Assembly (NCBI GenBank): GCA_020639075.1
Contig: JACKHI010000001.1
Location: 5,084,001 to 5,148,000 of the forward strand
DNA from: Phycisphaerales bacterium
GTDB lineage: Bacteria; Planctomycetota; Phycisphaerae; UBA1845; UTPLA1
DNA length: 64,000 nucleotides
Direction of reading: 5' to 3'
Of the stretch, positions 18,219 to 27,709 are shown in pieces (the stretch's first letter is position 1; each line of letters begins with the position of its first letter). Under the pieces are notes generated by a model. That model saw nothing but the letters and a program-made list of their open reading frames with translations. It was not told the DNA's origin and made no database searches. Position numbers and translations under genes: made by a program.

Positions 18219-20789
18219 CTATGGATTCGAACAATCCACACCGGCACACGTCGTAAACTCGCCTTGATAGACGCCAGCCAGCGCCTCGCAATCCGGTACG
18301 TTGCGCTCAACGCACGTTTGGTTCGGAAGGCAACACGCGCCGATGCGGGCATCCGGACAGGTGAAACTGTCGCACGATAGCCCAAAGTAAAACGCGGTAT
18401 TGGGGCCGTTGCATTCACCGTAGATCGTGTCCTGGCAGCTGATGCCGTCACAGCAAACGCCGGGGCGCGCGTCGAGGCACACGTAGAACGAGCAATCCTC
18501 ACCTGGGAAAAAGTCGAAGTCGCAGGTGCCGCGAACTTCATTGACGCACGTGACGCCGTCGCAGCATGCGCCCGTCGCGCAGGTGCTGATTCCAAAGGAA
18601 TCATAGGTGCAGGCGATGCCGTCTCCCAGGTAGTTGCCGCCCTGGCTGGCGCAATCATCCGCAGAGGTTACGACGCAGTCGGGAATCGCGGGAATGCAGC
18701 AGGCACCGCCGCAGGCGCCGGGTTCACAGGTCGTCGCATCGCCGAGGTACGTGCCCTGGAGATCGATGAGACATGTGTTGACGCCGTTAACGATCTCGCA
18801 AACCTGCATTTCGCCGACAGTGTGGCAGCACGCGCCGGGGCAGACATTGAAGTCGCAGTCGGTGCCGTCGCCGCCGTAGTAGCCGCCGATGACCTGTTCG
18901 CAATACGCCTGCGTTTCGATGGTGCAGAGACCGCCGTCGGGCGGGCAGCAAGCGCCGCCGCAGACGATGTTCAGGACGCCGACGCCGGAGGGCGTACCGT
19001 CCTCGGTCCCGACGCGAATCTTGTAGCACACGCCGGCGATGGCGTCGAAGCGGATCGCGGCGTCGAAACCGGCGCCGCCGTTGCCGAAGCAAAGCTGGAC
19101 CGGGGCGGCCTGTTCGCGGTTGTTACAGACGATGAGGCTGTCGGCGCTGCTGGGCGGGCACGTGACGCAATCGTCATAGACGGCGATTGTCGTATTCGAG
19201 CTGTCGCCGAGGTCATAGCTGCCGCACGTGTCGATCTGCACGACGCCTGTGCAGGCGGCTTCGTAGGTGAACCATACGTCGTTGTCGATGAAGTTCTCTG
19301 TTGCGAGGCCCTGTTCGCAGCCTGGAAAGAACTGCGGGAGTTCATCGCCGTCCGTCGTCGCGCCGCCGAGATCGAAGATGATGCTGCCTTCGGTCACTTG
19401 GATGGGGTTCGCACAGTCGTCGTTTTCCGGCGGACACTTGAAGAACTCGCAGGAGACCTGATTGAAGTTGTATGTACCGCCGAGCGCGAGGCAGTCCAGC
19501 TCCGTGATCTCGGAGCAGGAGCCGTCGCCGACGCAGCACGCGACGAGGCACGGATTCGGGTCGCAGGGAACGCCGCCCTGTTGATTGGGCGTTCCATTCA
19601 TGGCGACGCAATCATCCGGGTGAATCACGATGCACGTGCCGGTTGGCTGCCCGAATTGGTCGTTCAGGCAGCATGCCGTCGGTGCGGAGAAGCACGTATT
19701 GGGCTCACATGTGCCGCCATCGATGAAGAACCCGTTCGAATTGGCGCAATCGAATTGCGGGTCGGTCGACGTCGGCGCGCCGAACGTCTGGCACGTGCCG
19801 TCGAGATAACAGCAGGAGCCGCCAAGGCACGGCGGGTCGAGATCTTCGCACGCGACGCCGAGTGTGAACTGATGACTGAATCCGGCAAGGCCCTCGCAGG
19901 CGGCGAGCGTCGGCATTGTCTGACAGGCCGGGATGAAGAACTGGTCGTAATAGCAGCAGGCGCCGCCCATCGGCGGGATCGGAGGCGGGGCGATGCCGGT
20001 CAGCAGGACGTTGACCATGCCGGGAATGTCGGCCGGGTCCACGATGCCATTCACGCTGAAGTCGCCGTGACAAACGTCGTCCACGTCCGTCGATAAATCC
20101 AAGACCGCCCGGGCGAACAGCTGGAGGTCGGCGCCGTCGGCGGCGCCGTCGGCGTTCATGTCGCCGTCGCCGGCGGATGTCGCAAGCTGCCGCACTTCGA
20201 CGAGTTCGATGTTGAGCACGCCGAACGTGCTTTGGCCTTCGAGATACCAGTGCTTTCGATCGCCGCCGACGTAGTTTTCGAAGTTCGTTCCGGGGATGCC
20301 GCAGGCGTTCAGTTGCGTCAGGTCGACCGAAGGCCAGGACTCGTCGTCGGCATCGACGAGCTTGAGCGTCTGTCGAAAGCCAAGGGCGCCGAAGGAAAGC
20401 GTGATGGGGTCAAACTCCATCTGATCGTTGTCGGGAATCGCGGATGTGATTCCCGATGTGGAGAACGCGAGGCTCCGAGTGGCGTCGGAATTCAGGACGA
20501 TCTGGCCGCCGAGTCCGTTGGCGACGGACATCTTCATGGACGTGATCCTGATGCCGAACTTGACGCCTGGGACGAACTCAAATCCGGAATCGGAGTCCGC
20601 GAGGCACGAGAATACGACACGCGCGCCGAGCGGCGTCGTCTCAAACGGGAATTCGCCGAACGTATTCTGTGCGACGCGACCCTCGACGACGATCAGGACG
20701 TCTGCCGCCATCGCGGATCCGGATAAGTTCATGCTACACGCCGCAATCATTGCAGCGACGGCAAGTCTGTTTATCGTTCGTGTGGACAT
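18219..20789 (-). CDS. Large secreted cysteine-rich protein with dockerin-like segment
   Basis: The ORF is open further, but the ATG at 20789 has GGAGG 11 bases upstream and starts a clear signal peptide (MSTRTINRLAVAAMIAACSM, cleaved near AMAA), giving 857 residues. Residues 25-200 are a beta-rich domain. Residues 206-268 (GDMNADGAADGADLQLF and HGDFSVNGIVDPADIPGM) are a dockerin-like pair of Ca-binding D-rich loops. Then come many modules of the form GACC-x-G-x-C-x(7)-C-x(2,3)-GG-x-Y-x-G-x(2)-T-x-C-x(4)-C, before and after a central domain at residues 453-610 (DVWFTYEA). It is probably an exported, disulfide-bonded surface or matrix protein. The right-edge gene begins with the same module. 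Confidence 0.75.
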   Translation of the reverse strand: MSTRTINRLAVAAMIAACSMNLSGSAMAADVLIVVEGRVAQNTFGEFPFETTPLGARVVFSCLADSDSGFEFVPGVKFGIRITSMKMSVANGLGGQIVLNSDATRSLAFSTSGITSAIPDNDQMEFDPITLSFGALGFRQTLKLVDADDESWPSVDLTQLNACGIPGTNFENYVGGDRKHWYLEGQSTFGVLNIELVEVRQLATSAGDGDMNADGAADGADLQLFARAVLDLSTDVDDVCHGDFSVNGIVDPADIPGMVNVLLTGIAPPPIPPMGGACCYYDQFFIPACQTMPTLAACEGLAGFSHQFTLGVACEDLDPPCLGGSCCYLDGTCQTFGAPTSTDPQFDCANSNGFFIDGGTCEPNTCFSAPTACCLNDQFGQPTGTCIVIHPDDCVAMNGTPNQQGGVPCDPNPCLVACCVGDGSCSEITELDCLALGGTYNFNQVSCEFFKCPPENDDCANPIQVTEGSIIFDLGGATTDGDELPQFFPGCEQGLATENFIDNDVWFTYEAACTGVVQIDTCGSYDLGDSSNTTIAVYDDCVTCPPSSADSLIVCNNREQAAPVQLCFGNGGAGFDAAIRFDAIAGVCYKIRVGTEDGTPSGVGVLNIVCGGACCPPDGGLCTIETQAYCEQVIGGYYGGDGTDCDFNVCPGACCHTVGEMQVCEIVNGVNTCLIDLQGTYLGDATTCEPGACGGACCIPAIPDCVVTSADDCASQGGNYLGDGIACTYDSFGISTCATGACCDGVTCVNEVRGTCDFDFFPGEDCSFYVCLDARPGVCCDGISCQDTIYGECNGPNTAFYFGLSCDSFTCPDARIGACCLPNQTCVERNVPDCEALAGVYQGEFTTCAGVDCSNP

Positions 20790-21119
20790 GGCGATCGATG
20801 CCTCCATGGAATCGAAAAGGCGTTGAAGTGCTGATTGTGGACTTTCGGCCCGGGTAGCGCCGCCGAGCGATGCGCGCGACGACGCCTCGCCCGCAATGCC
20901 GGAAATGCAGCATTGCGAACTCGGTATAGCCGTGGTTACCGATGCATGATTGATTGTTGAAACTCCCTTGGGCCGCCGTCTGCATCTTATGGGAGTCAGA
21001 TCGTGACACAACTGCGCCCTTGTCAAAGCGCCCTATGTCAGTCACCCGCTTTGGGCCGCAGGTCGAAACGCGTCACGTGGGACGCGGCAGGGCTGCACTC
21101 AGCGGGCCCGCCTGATCCG
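20790..21119. other. Intergenic region upstream of the Cys-rich gene
   Basis: 330 bases between the Cys-rich gene and the PEP-CTERM gene upstream. It should carry the Cys-rich gene promoter, but no convincing -35/-10 pair or terminator was recognised. Confidence 0.4.
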
Positions 21120-21860
21120 TCAGGCGCGTCGTCGTCGTCGCAGCGAGATCAAGCCTGCGCAAGCGATGAGCGACAGTGTCGTCGGTTCCGGAATCGTCAG
21201 CGACGATCCGGGCGACGTGATCTCGTTGCTCGCAACGGTGCCGTTGATCGTGATTTTTACAAGATTCGACAACGACCCGGCGGAGAACGAAATATCCGTG
21301 AACGACACGGCGAGCAATTCGCTCGGCGCGACGAAGCCCGGGTTGTATCGAATCTCCCAAAGGAAGTTGTCGATCGGAAACATCGGATTGTCGCCGAAGT
21401 CGCCCGCAGAGAACGATTCGCCGATGAGATCGGTCAGGATATTCGACGTGATCAGATTGGCGAACTCCGCGTCGGACGAGAAATTGAAATTGACGCGAAG
21501 GCCTTCGCCAGGGACATCGTTGACGTCGAAGTTCGGGTCGTTCAGCGTCCACGTGCCACCGGCGCTGGAGAAGTTGTCGTCAAATGGAAACCCGCCCGTG
21601 CCGGCTGAATCGATGATCTGCAGGTCGCCGGCGTTCAATGCTGTGAACGAACCGGACACGGAGCCAACAGTCATTTGAACCGTCGGATCCAGGACCGGGT
21701 ATTGCCTCGCACCGGGAAAGGTGTCGAACCCGTTTGAGTTGTCGGCCTGGAACATCAACATGACGCTATCGCCGACGTTTTGCGCGTTCGCCGTCGTTGC
21801 GAATACGAATCCGATACAGATCGATGCGAAAGTCGCCTTCATAAGCCAGGAATGCTTCAT
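21120..21860 (-). CDS. PEP-CTERM sorting-domain secreted protein
   Basis: A 246-residue exported protein. The signal peptide (MKHSWLMKATFASICIGFVF, cleaved after TANA) is followed by a Gly/Asn/Ser-rich beta domain. The C-terminus has the PEP-CTERM tripartite signal: PEP in TIPEPTTLSLIACAG, a short hydrophobic segment, and the SLRRRRRA basic tail. In bacteria with an exosortase such proteins are cleaved and placed at the surface. No exosortase gene is in this window. A good ribosome site (AGGAGA, 8 bases away) supports the start. Confidence 0.88.
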   Translation of the reverse strand: MKHSWLMKATFASICIGFVFATTANAQNVGDSVMLMFQADNSNGFDTFPGARQYPVLDPTVQMTVGSVSGSFTALNAGDLQIIDSAGTGGFPFDDNFSSAGGTWTLNDPNFDVNDVPGEGLRVNFNFSSDAEFANLITSNILTDLIGESFSAGDFGDNPMFPIDNFLWEIRYNPGFVAPSELLAVSFTDISFSAGSLSNLVKITINGTVASNEITSPGSSLTIPEPTTLSLIACAGLISLRRRRRA

Positions 21861-22600
21861 ACTCGTCTCTCCTTTGTCTTGTGGCCCGGGTCTTGGGGCC
21901 GACGGCTAGATTCGTGAAGGCTCGCCTGCACACGAGGAACGTGATGCGATCATGCCGAAGGGCTCGGCTGTCGGAGTGAGTTTGATGGTCGCGGCGTCAA
22001 TCGGCGGATGTCGAAAGACTGGTTCCCCTTGGCATTGCTCAGCGTGACGAGTTTCTAACGCAATGTCAAGAAAATACACGACCCTGTTACGTGTAAATAG
22101 GGTGTCGAGCCGACACGCAAACGCGGGGTGCCACGGACGGACGATCACGCGGAAGCACAGTCTGGCGAGAATCATAAAGCATTACATAAGAATAACTTAT
22201 GTTGGCACATAAACCCGACTTTGGCGCGATGTCATGGCTTCGGAGATTGGCGGATACCGAGTCTGGAGCGGTCACGGACTCCCACGAAGTCCAGATTCCG
22301 AGGAGGGGTGTCGAGGCCTTCGCGGTGTTCCTGAGTTTTGGGACCCGAACCCAAGGAACGACACCCACTGCCCCTAATCAGACCGAATTGCCCCGTACTT
22401 GAACGGAACAACCGATAATTCGTACTTTGACGGATGGTCATGGGTTGATTCCGAGTTGCGCTATCCGCTACTGTATGTGAACGCACAGGGGGGCGCGGCG
22501 GGGGTCGCCGCGACCAGGGGGATTCAAGTTCCGTGGGGAATTCGATGATTCGCTGCGCGACGGCCAGTCGTTGCGTTGTGATTCGTCAGGAGCATTGTTC
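21861..22600. other. 740-bp divergent intergenic region between two PEP-CTERM genes
   Basis: It separates two divergent PEP-CTERM genes and must hold both promoters. It is less GC-rich in its middle. The only structured signal seen is the palindrome at 22184-22202. The last 95 bases (from 22506) belong to the 462-bp duplication. Confidence 0.5.
22184..22202. promoter_or_regulatory. Perfect palindrome, possible operator
   Basis: ACATAAG AATAA CTTATGT: two 7-bp arms with a 5-base spacer, AT-rich in a GC-rich genome, between two divergently transcribed surface-protein genes. It could bind a dimeric regulator; there is no direct evidence. Confidence 0.3.
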
Positions 22601-22967
22601 ATGATCAGCAGGGTCGGCATTTCATCTTTGGTACTCGCATTGGTTGCGATGTTTGCTTCGTCGGTTGCTTCGGCGGCGTCGATCACGCCGGGAACATACC
22701 GATTACACAACCATCCGGACGGTGACGTAAATCCGCCGCCATACGGCATCCGCCTAGACGAGCTTTACAACATCTCGCCGGGCAATGACGTGTTCACTTT
22801 GGATTTTGACGACGCTCAGTCGAACGTGACGCTTGTCTATGACGGCGCGAGTACGATCACGATCTCCGGCGTTGCGTACGGCGGCATCGACGGCGGCGCG
22901 ACGTATCTGAACGACAATCATCTCGGCCTCTACCAGATCGATTTCGTTTACAACATCGGCGTGGGGC
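22506..22967 (+). repeat. 462-bp direct repeat, copy B (copy A at 16101-16562)
   Basis: The source-like copy, because it leads into an intact gene. One silent difference from copy A (T at 22621). Confidence 0.93.
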
Positions 22968-23311
22968 TCGCCGGCGGCGATGACGACTTGATTGTCATCC
23001 CGGGCGCGAACATGCAGAATTTCGGAAGCATCACGGCGCTGAACCCTATCAATCCGACGTTCGGCGTTGCCAAGACGCTGTTCGACGTGCGCGATGGTAA
23101 TTTCAGCTTCCGCTTCGGCGATGAAGACAACGATGCCGGTCATCGCGGCTTCGCCGGAATTTCTGGTTGGGGCTGGCTCGGATTCAACGGCAACGCGCAC
23201 CCCGGCGCGGCGGACGACTTCCTCTTTACGGCAGAACTGATCCCGGAGCCCGCCAGCGCCATGCTCGTCCTGGTCGGCCTCAGCGCGGCGATCATTCGAC
23301 GGCGACGCTGA
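22601..23311 (+). CDS. PEP-CTERM sorting-domain secreted protein (intact copy)
   Basis: A 236-residue exported protein. The ATG has AGGAG nine bases upstream and starts a signal peptide (LVLALVAMFASSVASA). The mature domain is beta-rich, with NHPDGDVNPPPYGIRLDELY, ISGVAYGGIDGG and FRFGDEDNDAGHRGFAG. The end, AELIPEPASAMLVLVGLSA followed by IIRRRR, is a PEP-CTERM anchor recognised by exosortase. A strong terminator follows at 23388. The first two-thirds are duplicated at 16196. Confidence 0.9.
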   Translation: MISRVGISSLVLALVAMFASSVASAASITPGTYRLHNHPDGDVNPPPYGIRLDELYNISPGNDVFTLDFDDAQSNVTLVYDGASTITISGVAYGGIDGGATYLNDNHLGLYQIDFVYNIGVGLAGGDDDLIVIPGANMQNFGSITALNPINPTFGVAKTLFDVRDGNFSFRFGDEDNDAGHRGFAGISGWGWLGFNGNAHPGAADDFLFTAELIPEPASAMLVLVGLSAAIIRRRR

Positions 23312-23387
23312 TCTTCGCTCCTGCCCGCAAAGGCTCGACTTGACGTCCGAATCCGGGCCTGAACGGATCAATACAAGAAACTTCAAG

Positions 23388-23418
23388 AGCGGCCGGTCCA
23401 GTGGGACCGGCCGCTTTT
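23388..23418 (+). terminator. Intrinsic terminator after the PEP-CTERM gene
   Basis: AGCGGCCGGTCC, loop AGTG, GGACCGGCCGCT: a perfect 12-bp stem followed by TTTTATT, 76 bases after the stop codon. Confidence 0.85.
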
Positions 23419-23512
23419 ATTCTGTGAACCCCCGCAGAAAGGCCCCAGGGCGGTCAACAACTTCGCGCGAACCCAGTAAGATGCTCCGTTTCGCGTTGAT
23501 TCGGAGAAGCGA

Positions 23513-25672
23513 TTGCCGCGCGTCAAGAAAACCATACAGGACGTACTTGACCGGATGCCTCGGCCGGCGGCGCGCTGGAGCCGGTTGTTCGGGCTTGGGA
23601 TCATCGTCGGCGTCCTGGGCGGCGGCGCGGCGGCGGCGCTCGAACGTGGCCTGCATTACGGCACACACGAACTCGTCGGGCGGATTGCCACGTTGGCCGG
23701 CGCCGCAAAGCCGGCGTTCCACTTTGACTGGCGTCTCGTCGCGTTGCCGATGGCCGGTTGTCTGTTGTCCGGCATTGTGATTCGTCTTTTCTGCCCGAGG
23801 GCTCTGGGCATTCACGGCACGGATTCGTTGACTCGTGCCTTTCATCGTCAGATGGGCGATCTCCCTCTGCGAGCACCGATTATCAAAGGAGCGGCCGCCA
23901 TCGGCGTCATATCGTCCGGCGGATCGGCCGGGCCGGAAGGTCCGATCGCTGCGCTCGGCGCGGCGCTGGGATCCGTCGTCGGCCGCATTTTCAAAGCGAC
24001 GCCTCAGGAACGCCGCGTACTGTTGATCGCCGGTTGTGCCGCCGGCGTCGGCGCGATCTTTCAATGCCCGCTCGGTGGTGCGCTGTTTGCGACGAGTCTG
24101 CTCTATAGCGAAGAGGAATTCGAAGGCGCCGCAATCGTGCCGTCGTTTGTCGCGTCGGTCATCGGATATACCGTGTTCGTTTCGATCAACGACGGCTTCG
24201 ACAAGGTCGGCGTCGGCACGTTGCTTCGAGGAACCGACAAACTGGCTTTTTCGTCCGCCTACGAGTTGATTCCGTATGTCATGTTGGCGGTGCTCTGCAG
24301 CGCCGGCGCGATCCTATTCAGTGTCGGGCTGAAGACGGTTGAAGAGCGCGTCGTACCGCGATCCCCGATTCCGCGTTGGATGCTGCCCGGAATCGGCGGT
24401 CTGCTCACAGGTCTGATCGCCTGCGCCCTGCCGCAGGTCATGGATGGTCAATACACGTTCATTCAGAGCGCCATTGAAGGCGTATTCCACCACGGCGACG
24501 ATCAGGTTTCGATGCTGCAAATCGGCTTCGGACCGCTCGCGGGACTTTTCCTTGCGGTCGCGATCTCGAAATGCATCGCAACGGCATTGACGGTTGGCAG
24601 CGGTTCGGCCGGCGGCGTACTCGGTCCGAGCGTCTTCATCGGCGGTGCGATTGGTGCGTTTCTTGGCGCGATTGTCGAGGCTTGGTTTCCCGGCGTCTTC
24701 AGTGAGGATCTTCGCAGGGCGCTGATTCCCGTCGGCATGGGCGGCGTTCTGGCGGTCACAATGCGGACACCGCTCGCGGCGATCGTGATGATCATGGAAA
24801 TGACGGGCAGTTACGGCTTGATCGTACCGCTGATGCTGGTCTGCATGACGGCGTACGTCATCGGGCGTCGATGGGGGCTGAACCACGAACAGGTCCGCAC
24901 GCCGGCCGAATCGCCGGCGCACGCGGGCGATGCGATCGTACACATGCTCGAGTCGTGGCATGTCCGCGATCTGATGGAGCCGAAGTGGGAGGACACTGTC
25001 GCTCCGGAAACGACGCTGCCGGAGATGGTCGAGCGCATTCGTCCCGGCACGCGACCGGTCTTCGCAGTCGCGAAGGGCGACGATCTGCTGGGCGTCGTAT
25101 CCGTTCCCGATATTCGCTCGTTCATGGAGGATCCGGCGCTCGCGAATTTCGTCATTGCCGCCGACATGATGACGGTCGATCTGCGGACAGTGGACGAAGA
25201 CACGGAAGTCTATCTTGCGCTGGATCTCTTCCGTCGCAGCGAACACCAGGTGTTGCCCGTGTTATCGCACAATCGTCCGCATCGATGGATCGGCATGCTC
25301 AGTCGCGAGCGCGTATTCGAGGCGATTCGAGAGTCGATGGCCGAAACGCAGCAGGCGATGCTCGAGGAGCATGCCGGCTTGACGGCGATCGAGCAGGAAG
25401 GCCAGCTGCACAATCTCGTCATGGGCGTCACGCCGACGAGTCGCGACATGATCCAACGATTGATCGTGCCGATGGACGCCCTGGGCAAATCGCTTCGTGA
25501 GGCCGACTTCCGCAGACACTACAACGCGCAAGTGATCGCGATCGAGCAGCCCGACGGGAGCGTGCAGTGTCCGCCGGATATTGACAGTCCGCTGCGATCG
25601 GGCCAGCGCCTGCTGGCGATCGTCTGGCACGATGTCGAACCGGCGCCGGTGGCGCGAACAGCCGCGGATTGA
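23513..25672 (+). CDS. ClC-family chloride channel/antiporter with CBS pair and TrkA-C domain
   Basis: A 719-residue membrane protein. The TTG start has GGAGAAG upstream; an ATG lies at 23555. The transmembrane core has the ClC filters GSAGPEGP (about 138-147) and GSGSAGGVLGPSVF (about 362-375). The gating glutamate is present in the GPEGP motif. After about residue 465 two CBS domains follow (RDLMEPKWEDTV and ADMMTVDLRTVDEDTEVY), which usually bind adenine nucleotides, and then an RCK/TrkA-C-like domain (MIQRLIVPMDALGKSLREAD). The protein would move chloride and be gated by a cytosolic ligand. It has its own transcription unit. Confidence 0.92.
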   Translation: MPRVKKTIQDVLDRMPRPAARWSRLFGLGIIVGVLGGGAAAALERGLHYGTHELVGRIATLAGAAKPAFHFDWRLVALPMAGCLLSGIVIRLFCPRALGIHGTDSLTRAFHRQMGDLPLRAPIIKGAAAIGVISSGGSAGPEGPIAALGAALGSVVGRIFKATPQERRVLLIAGCAAGVGAIFQCPLGGALFATSLLYSEEEFEGAAIVPSFVASVIGYTVFVSINDGFDKVGVGTLLRGTDKLAFSSAYELIPYVMLAVLCSAGAILFSVGLKTVEERVVPRSPIPRWMLPGIGGLLTGLIACALPQVMDGQYTFIQSAIEGVFHHGDDQVSMLQIGFGPLAGLFLAVAISKCIATALTVGSGSAGGVLGPSVFIGGAIGAFLGAIVEAWFPGVFSEDLRRALIPVGMGGVLAVTMRTPLAAIVMIMEMTGSYGLIVPLMLVCMTAYVIGRRWGLNHEQVRTPAESPAHAGDAIVHMLESWHVRDLMEPKWEDTVAPETTLPEMVERIRPGTRPVFAVAKGDDLLGVVSVPDIRSFMEDPALANFVIAADMMTVDLRTVDEDTEVYLALDLFRRSEHQVLPVLSHNRPHRWIGMLSRERVFEAIRESMAETQQAMLEEHAGLTAIEQEGQLHNLVMGVTPTSRDMIQRLIVPMDALGKSLREADFRRHYNAQVIAIEQPDGSVQCPPDIDSPLRSGQRLLAIVWHDVEPAPVARTAAD

Positions 25673-25750
25673 GTTGCCCGTTCGTCGCGCTATGGTATTC
25701 CGCGTCCCAATCCCGCATCTCACGTCCAATCGCAGTGCCTGGGCTCGACA

Positions 25751-26785
25751 ATGCTGCGATGTGAATCTGCGCGCGTTTGCGTTGATTCGGTTTCGCGCAG
25801 GCGAGAGGTTCGGGTACCATTCGCGATATTGAATCGATCTAGCGCCAATCCGATCCTGACGCGCCGCGATATACCGGATGTGCCGCCGCGCATTGTCGAT
25901 GTCAGTTCCGTGTTCAATCCCGGGGCGGCGTTTTGGCGAGGCCGGTATTTTCTTCTGCTTCGCGTACAGACGCGCGGCCGTGAAACGGTCCTTATGGTTG
26001 CCGAGAGCGGCGACGGCGAGCGTTTTTCCGTTCGGCCGTCGATCGTGAACATCGACGGACTCGAATCGGTCGGGGCGCGGATATTCCATGTGTACGATCC
26101 ACGGCTGACGGCGATCGACGACTGCGTTTATGTCGTGTTTGCCGCGGATACCGACGGCGGCTGTCGTCTCGGGATCGCCAGAACGGTGGATTTTGAATCG
26201 TTCGAACTCGTATCGTTCGGTGCGAATGACGACGTTCGAAACGGCGTGCTGTTTCCGGAAAGGCTGAATGGCCGTTTCGTTCGGCTCGAGCGCCCCAATC
26301 GCGTGGCGCTCGACAGTGGTGTGACAACAGGATCGGAGATTGTTCTGGCCGCGTCGGACGATCTGGTTGATTGGGAACCGGTCGGATCCGTCATGACCGG
26401 CCGCTGGCACTATTGGGATGAGCTGATCGGATCGGGACCGCCGCCGGTCAAGACCCGAGAGGGCTGGCTGCACGTTTATCACGGCGTCGCGACGCATCTG
26501 AATGCGGGCATCTACCAGGCGGGCGTGGTGCTGCTGGACCTGCACGACCCGACGAAAGTGATCGCGCGGGGACGCAACAACATTCTCGAACCGCGGGAAT
26601 TGTACGAACACGTGGGCCAGGTGCCGAATGTCGTGTTTCCCAGCGGGATGATCGTGGAGGGCTTCGATGCGGAAGGCTTCGCGAGGGCGGACAGCGTCGT
26701 GCGGTTGTATTACGGCGCGGCGGACACTGTCGTGGGATTGGCAACGTCGACGATTGCGGAGTTGATTGACGCGTGTCGTGAGTAG
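25751..26785 (+). CDS. GH130-like glycoside phosphorylase/hydrolase
   Basis: A 344-residue five-bladed beta-propeller enzyme of the GH130 type, whose members split beta-1,4 or beta-1,2 mannosides by phosphorolysis or hydrolysis. Seen: NPILTRRDIP at the N-terminus, VFNPGAAFWRGRYFLLLR (family NPG motif), HVYDPRLT (family EDPR motif, with Tyr for Glu), RLERPNR, and LHVYHGVATHLN. The family usually begins a few residues before NPIL, so the true start may be later, for example a TTG near 25829. It is followed by a CBM9-like protein and a transporter on the same strand, which suggests a glycan-use cluster. Specificity is unknown. Confidence 0.82.
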   Translation: MLRCESARVCVDSVSRRREVRVPFAILNRSSANPILTRRDIPDVPPRIVDVSSVFNPGAAFWRGRYFLLLRVQTRGRETVLMVAESGDGERFSVRPSIVNIDGLESVGARIFHVYDPRLTAIDDCVYVVFAADTDGGCRLGIARTVDFESFELVSFGANDDVRNGVLFPERLNGRFVRLERPNRVALDSGVTTGSEIVLAASDDLVDWEPVGSVMTGRWHYWDELIGSGPPPVKTREGWLHVYHGVATHLNAGIYQAGVVLLDLHDPTKVIARGRNNILEPRELYEHVGQVPNVVFPSGMIVEGFDAEGFARADSVVRLYYGAADTVVGLATSTIAELIDACRE

Positions 26786-26847
26786 TTGATTGGGCCACGC
26801 GTCGACGGTGTCGCTGGCGAGTATCTTGAAGGAAGCGAGGAGCGCGC

Positions 26848-27672
26848 GTGCGGAGTTCAGGGGTGATTGCGATCGTGATGGCTGCCGGTTTTTCGTGGGA
26901 CGGCTGCGCATCGATGTCAGGGCAATTCGATGGCCATGCAGCGGATCCGAATCGCCTGCCGAGACAATACACTTGCGTGCGAGCCGTCGGCCCTGTGGCG
27001 ATTGACGGGCGGATTGATGATCCCAGCTGGGCAGCCGCTCGATGGTCCGCCGACTTTGCCGATATCGAGGGATTCGACAAGCCGGCGCCGCGATTTCGCA
27101 CGCGGATGAAGATGCTCTGGGACGACGAGTTTCTTTACATCGCCGCCGAACTCGAAGAGCCGCACGTCTGGGCGACATTGACGAAACACGATGAGATTGT
27201 GTTCAACGACAACGACTTCGAGATCTTCATCGATCCGAATGGAGATGAAGCCGAGTACTACGAGATCGAAACGAATGCGTTCGGCACAATCTTCGATCTG
27301 TTCCTGGTTCGGACGTATCTGCGGAAGGGACCGGCATTGCACGACTGGGATATGCGCGGTCTGAGGACGGGGATCGCCATCGACGGAACGATCAACAATC
27401 CGGCGGACGAGGACAAGGGCTGGACGGTCGAATTCGCATTGCCGTGGCGTTCTCTGAAGGAGGCCGCCGGTTGCGCCGCGCCGCCAAGGCCCGGCGATGA
27501 ATGGCGGATGAACTTTTCGCGCGTCGAGTGGCGGCATCAGGCGGTCGACGGGAAGTACCAGCGCATGCCGGATTCGAAGGAAGATAACTGGGTCTGGTCT
27601 CCGCAGGGCGTGATCGACATGCATCGGCCGCGGCACTGGGGATACGTCCGCTTCCGCGGCGAGCCGGGTTGA
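26848..27672 (+). CDS. Exported CBM9-like carbohydrate-binding protein
   Basis: A 274-residue protein starting at a GTG with GGAG five bases upstream. An N-terminal hydrophobic segment ends near DGCASM, a loose lipobox, so it may be a lipoprotein. The rest is a family 9 carbohydrate-binding-like domain: AIDGRIDDPSWAAARW, MKMLWDDEFLYIAAELEEP, NDNDFEIFIDPNGDE and WTVEFALPWRSL are the conserved strands. Such domains bind sugar ends, alone or joined to hydrolases. It lies between the GH130-like enzyme and the SSS transporter and probably acts in the same pathway. Confidence 0.83.
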   Translation: MRSSGVIAIVMAAGFSWDGCASMSGQFDGHAADPNRLPRQYTCVRAVGPVAIDGRIDDPSWAAARWSADFADIEGFDKPAPRFRTRMKMLWDDEFLYIAAELEEPHVWATLTKHDEIVFNDNDFEIFIDPNGDEAEYYEIETNAFGTIFDLFLVRTYLRKGPALHDWDMRGLRTGIAIDGTINNPADEDKGWTVEFALPWRSLKEAAGCAAPPRPGDEWRMNFSRVEWRHQAVDGKYQRMPDSKEDNWVWSPQGVIDMHRPRHWGYVRFRGEPG

Positions 27673-27709
27673 TGTCAGAACGTCTGCGGTCCGCCATTCG
27701 AGCGTTTGA

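Noticed and set aside
22571..22600. An upstream start for the PEP-CTERM protein
   Set aside because: The ATG at 22601 has AGGAG at good spacing and begins the signal peptide; the ten extra residues are polar and unhelpful for export.
25262..27178. A 638-codon antisense frame under the ClC, GH130 and CBM9 genes
   Set aside because: It spans three recognised genes on the other strand and reads as Arg/His-rich shadow.
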